Shown piece after piece: positions 39,137 through 40,834 of a stretch of DNA of 40,834 nt. Under the pieces are notes generated by a model, which worked only from the letters and a program-made list of their open reading frames with translations, made no database searches and was not told the origin of the DNA. Origin of the DNA: Rheinheimera sp. (GTDB lineage Bacteria; Pseudomonadota; Gammaproteobacteria; Enterobacterales; Alteromonadaceae); assembly GCA_003482455.1 (NCBI GenBank), contig DMYW01000006.1:41128-81961 (forward strand), given 5' to 3'. Each line of letters opens with the position of its first letter. Position 1 is the first letter of the stretch. The position numbers and the translations under genes are program-made.

Positions 39137-39297
39137 GGACTTTCCTCAAGTGGATGCACTTTCGACGTAACAGCGAACATCAGCTTACAAGACAATACCA
39201 GCAGCGCCAACCGCAACCTCCACGCAGGTGCTCAGCCACACTGCCTAGTGGGTACCTTGAATGCACTTGGTGAACTTTATATTGGGGGCGCTGTAAC

Positions 39298-39325
39298 AAA
39301 AAAGGCCTGCATCAGCAGGCCTTTT
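39298..39325 (-). terminator. Terminator downstream of tRNA-Ser
   Basis: AAAAGGCCTGC (39300-39310) pairs with GCAGGCCTTTT (39315-39325) around ATCA. On the minus strand six T follow. It lies just beyond the tRNA 3' end. Confidence 0.92.
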
Positions 39326-39332
39326 AGAATTC

Positions 39333-39422
39333 TGGCGGAGAGAGAGGGATTCGAACCCTCGTTAGGGGTTAACCTAAACACACTTTCCAGGCGTGCGCCT
39401 TCAGCCGCTCAGCCATCTCTCC
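39333..39422 (-). tRNA. tRNA-Ser (anticodon GGA)
   Basis: The minus strand folds as a 90-nt class II tRNA with encoded CCA. The acceptor GGAGAGA pairs with TCTCTCC, followed by G and CCA. The D-arm GGCTGAGCGGCT and anticodon loop CTGGAAA (anticodon GGA) follow. A long variable arm (GGTTAACCCCTAACG region) and TTCGAAT in the T-loop identify tRNA-Ser. It has its own terminator. Confidence 0.96.
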
Positions 39423-39540
39423 AGAACTTGCCGAAGCAAGCGCCGTCATACTATGGAAATTACCACTCATTGGCAACTACAAATTGGTGCGGCTCTGTTG
39501 TTCGCTGGAAATTTCAACAGTTCGCGACGTTCCATGGCGA

Positions 39541-40599
39541 TTAAGCGTTGCCTTTCACCGCCATGCGATTCGTTTTGGCAAAACCCAACATGCGGTTTAA
39601 TGGCACCAATGCTTGTTCGCGTAATGCAGCATCGACAAAGATTTCATGGCCTTGCGTATCGGTGAGCGCTTGTTCGATGGCCTGTAAACCATTCATCGCC
39701 ATCCAAGGGCAATGCGCACAGCTACGACACGTTGCTCCGTTACCACCAGTTGGTGCTTCTACAAAGGTCTTGTTCGGCATCGCTTGTTGCATCTTATAAA
39801 AGATACCGCGGTCGGTCGCGACGATAAACATGTCGTTGGGCAAGGTTTGGCTGGCTTTGATCAGCTGGCTGGTTGAACCCACAGCATCGGCAAGTTCGAC
39901 CACGCTAGCTGGTGATTCCGGGTGAACCAGTACAGCTGCGTTCGGGTATTGTTTTTTCAACTCCACCAACGCCTTTGCTTTAAATTCGTCGTGAACGATA
40001 CAGGCCCCTTGCCACAACACCATATCGGCGCCGGTTTGCTTTTGGACGTAGGCACCTAAATGACGGTCTGGGCCCCAAAGAATCTTTTTGCCTTCGCTAT
40101 CGAGGTGCTCCACCACGTCCAGTGCGATTGACGAGGTCACCACCCAATCAGCACGAGCTTTTACCGCGGCCGACGTATTGGCGTACACAACCACAACACG
40201 ATCCGGGTGCGCATCACAAAACGCTGAAAACTCGTCTGCTGGACAACCTAGATCCAACGAACACGTGGCTTCAAGCGTTGGCATCAACACCGTTTTTTCT
40301 GGATTTAAGATTTTGGCAGTCTCGCCCATGAACTTAACGCCTGCCACGATTAGCGTTTTGGCCGAGTGTTGGTTACCAAATCTCGCCATCTCCAAACTAT
40401 CCGACACACAACCACCGGTCTCTTCGGCCAGCGCTTGGATTTCAGGGTCAGTATAATAATGGGCGACCAGCACCGCGTCCTTGGCCTTGAGCAGCGCTTT
40501 GATCCTGTCCTTGTACGCTTGTTTCTCCGAGACGCTTAGCGGCGCAGGCTTTGCTGGAAACACAAAATCAAGTTCATTAAAGGCAATAGCTTGGCTCAT
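39541..40599 (-). CDS. nadA: Quinolinate synthase NadA
   Basis: NadA condenses iminoaspartate with dihydroxyacetone phosphate to quinolinate in NAD synthesis, using a 4Fe-4S cluster. The ATG at 40599 gives 352 residues. It places the cluster cysteines at 113, 200 and 297 (ATCSLDLGC, QGACIVHD, CRSCAHCPW), the same numbering as in E. coli; a TTG start six codons earlier is possible. LVAHYYTDPEIQ, VKFMGETAKIL and HPESPASVVELAD are family motifs. A strong -10 (TATAAT) lies 32 bases upstream. tRNA-Lys genes precede it, a neighbourhood also known in enterobacteria. Confidence 0.97.
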   Translation of the reverse strand: MSQAIAFNELDFVFPAKPAPLSVSEKQAYKDRIKALLKAKDAVLVAHYYTDPEIQALAEETGGCVSDSLEMARFGNQHSAKTLIVAGVKFMGETAKILNPEKTVLMPTLEATCSLDLGCPADEFSAFCDAHPDRVVVVYANTSAAVKARADWVVTSSIALDVVEHLDSEGKKILWGPDRHLGAYVQKQTGADMVLWQGACIVHDEFKAKALVELKKQYPNAAVLVHPESPASVVELADAVGSTSQLIKASQTLPNDMFIVATDRGIFYKMQQAMPNKTFVEAPTGGNGATCRSCAHCPWMAMNGLQAIEQALTDTQGHEIFVDAALREQALVPLNRMLGFAKTNRMAVKGNA

Positions 40600-40631
40600 G
40601 GTAACAATTCCGGGCAATAAAAAAGACGCGT

Positions 40632-40658
40632 ATTATACACAGGTTTTAACAGTGTAAA
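40632..40658 (-). promoter_or_regulatory. Probable nadA promoter
   Basis: On the minus strand TATAAT (40637-40632) is preceded by TGTG, an extended -10. A TTTACA-like -35 (40658-40653) is 15 bases away, or 16 if read as TTTTAC. It lies 32 bases upstream of the nadA ATG. Confidence 0.65.
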
Positions 40659-40719
40659 AGCTTGGACGGCTAGATAGCCACTGTGCATACGGGAACTAAC
40701 AAGGAGAACATAAGGTAAG

Positions 40720-40795
40720 TGGTGGGTCATGATGGATTCGAACCATCGACCAACGGATTAAAAGTCCGCTGCTCTACCAGCTGAGCTAATGACCC
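40720..40795 (-). tRNA. tRNA-Lys (anticodon TTT)
   Basis: The 76-nt minus-strand sequence has acceptor GGGTCAT paired with ATGACCC, then A and an encoded CCA. The D-arm AGCTCAGCTGGTAGAGC, anticodon loop CTTTTAA (TTT) and T-arm GGTTCGAATCC complete the cloverleaf. Confidence 0.97.
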
Positions 40796-40814
40796 TCAAA
40801 GAGGAGTGTCAGAT

Positions 40815-40834
40815 TGGTGGGTCATGATGGATTC
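40815..40834 (-). tRNA. Second tRNA-Lys (3' end only, cut by the window edge)
   Basis: The last 20 bases are identical to the 3' end of the tRNA-Lys at 40720-40795, from the encoded CCA through the acceptor arm into the T-arm. A tandem tRNA-Lys copy therefore begins here, with a 19-base spacer. Its anticodon is outside the window. Confidence 0.85.

Overview
The window looks like chromosomal DNA of a free-living gammaproteobacterium. The protein matches and gene order suggest the Rheinheimera/Alishewanella group of Alteromonadales-like bacteria; this is inference from the sequence, not a database result. Support comes from the enterobacterial his operon order with a HisL-type leader, the gammaproteobacterial rRNA methyltransferases RlmA, RlmC and RlmJ, YoaA, YciU and YfiF, and tRNA-Lys copies next to nadA. 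I see no insertion sequence, prophage, CRISPR array, rRNA or plasmid gene. Most of the window is ordinary core and accessory chromosome.

Layout. 1-761: the 5' part of yoaA and a small hypothetical gene, both on the minus strand. 1137-8604: histidine leader peptide, attenuator and the complete hisGDCBHAFI(E) operon with tight or overlapping junctions. 8605-9312: a gap holding a hairpin, a C-rich/G-poor stretch and no convincing gene. 9313-11113: a TetR-type repressor divergent from a metallo-beta-lactamase-fold hydrolase, with three copies of an 11-base operator-like motif between them. 11291-13835: ahpF and ahpC, each with its own terminator and upstream elements resembling OxyR sites. 14141-17516: a degenerate receiver/helical-repeat protein, an M24 peptidase-like protein whose start codon lies in a 12-bp hairpin, a VOC protein and a lytic transglycosylase.

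17842-24464 is the most coherent accessory module. It holds a GSGD-repeat lipoprotein, a Yip1-family membrane protein, a MacA-like adaptor, a MacB-like ATPase and permease, a LytS-type kinase and a LytTR regulator. The last five overlap or nearly abut, so sensing and export are probably one envelope-stress or peptide-response unit. 24549-29077: a GAF protein, YfiF, RlmJ, HutD/Ves, the YciU DNA mimic and a DUF2306-like membrane protein. 29372-33032: a DesK/NarL two-component pair, a VOC protein, an AHSA1-type protein and rlmA, whose promoter -10 box sits inside the preceding terminator hairpin. 33070-35540: an exported serine hydrolase with a lysine-rich tail, a gamma-glutamylcyclotransferase-like protein and a YgjP-like metallopeptidase. 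35597-38029: an energy transducer TonB, ECF sigma factor and putative anti-sigma operon, divergent from a histidine phosphatase. 38003-40834: rlmC, tRNA-Ser(GGA), nadA, tRNA-Lys(TTT) and the start of a second tRNA-Lys.

I did not find a clear new defence or biosynthetic system. The best leads are RNA/DNA-level structures (the M24 start-codon hairpin, the TetR operator array, the -10-in-terminator palindromes, the inverted repeat before the AHSA1 gene), the lipoprotein-transporter-kinase module, the lysine-tailed hydrolase and the TonB-sigma-anti-sigma operon.
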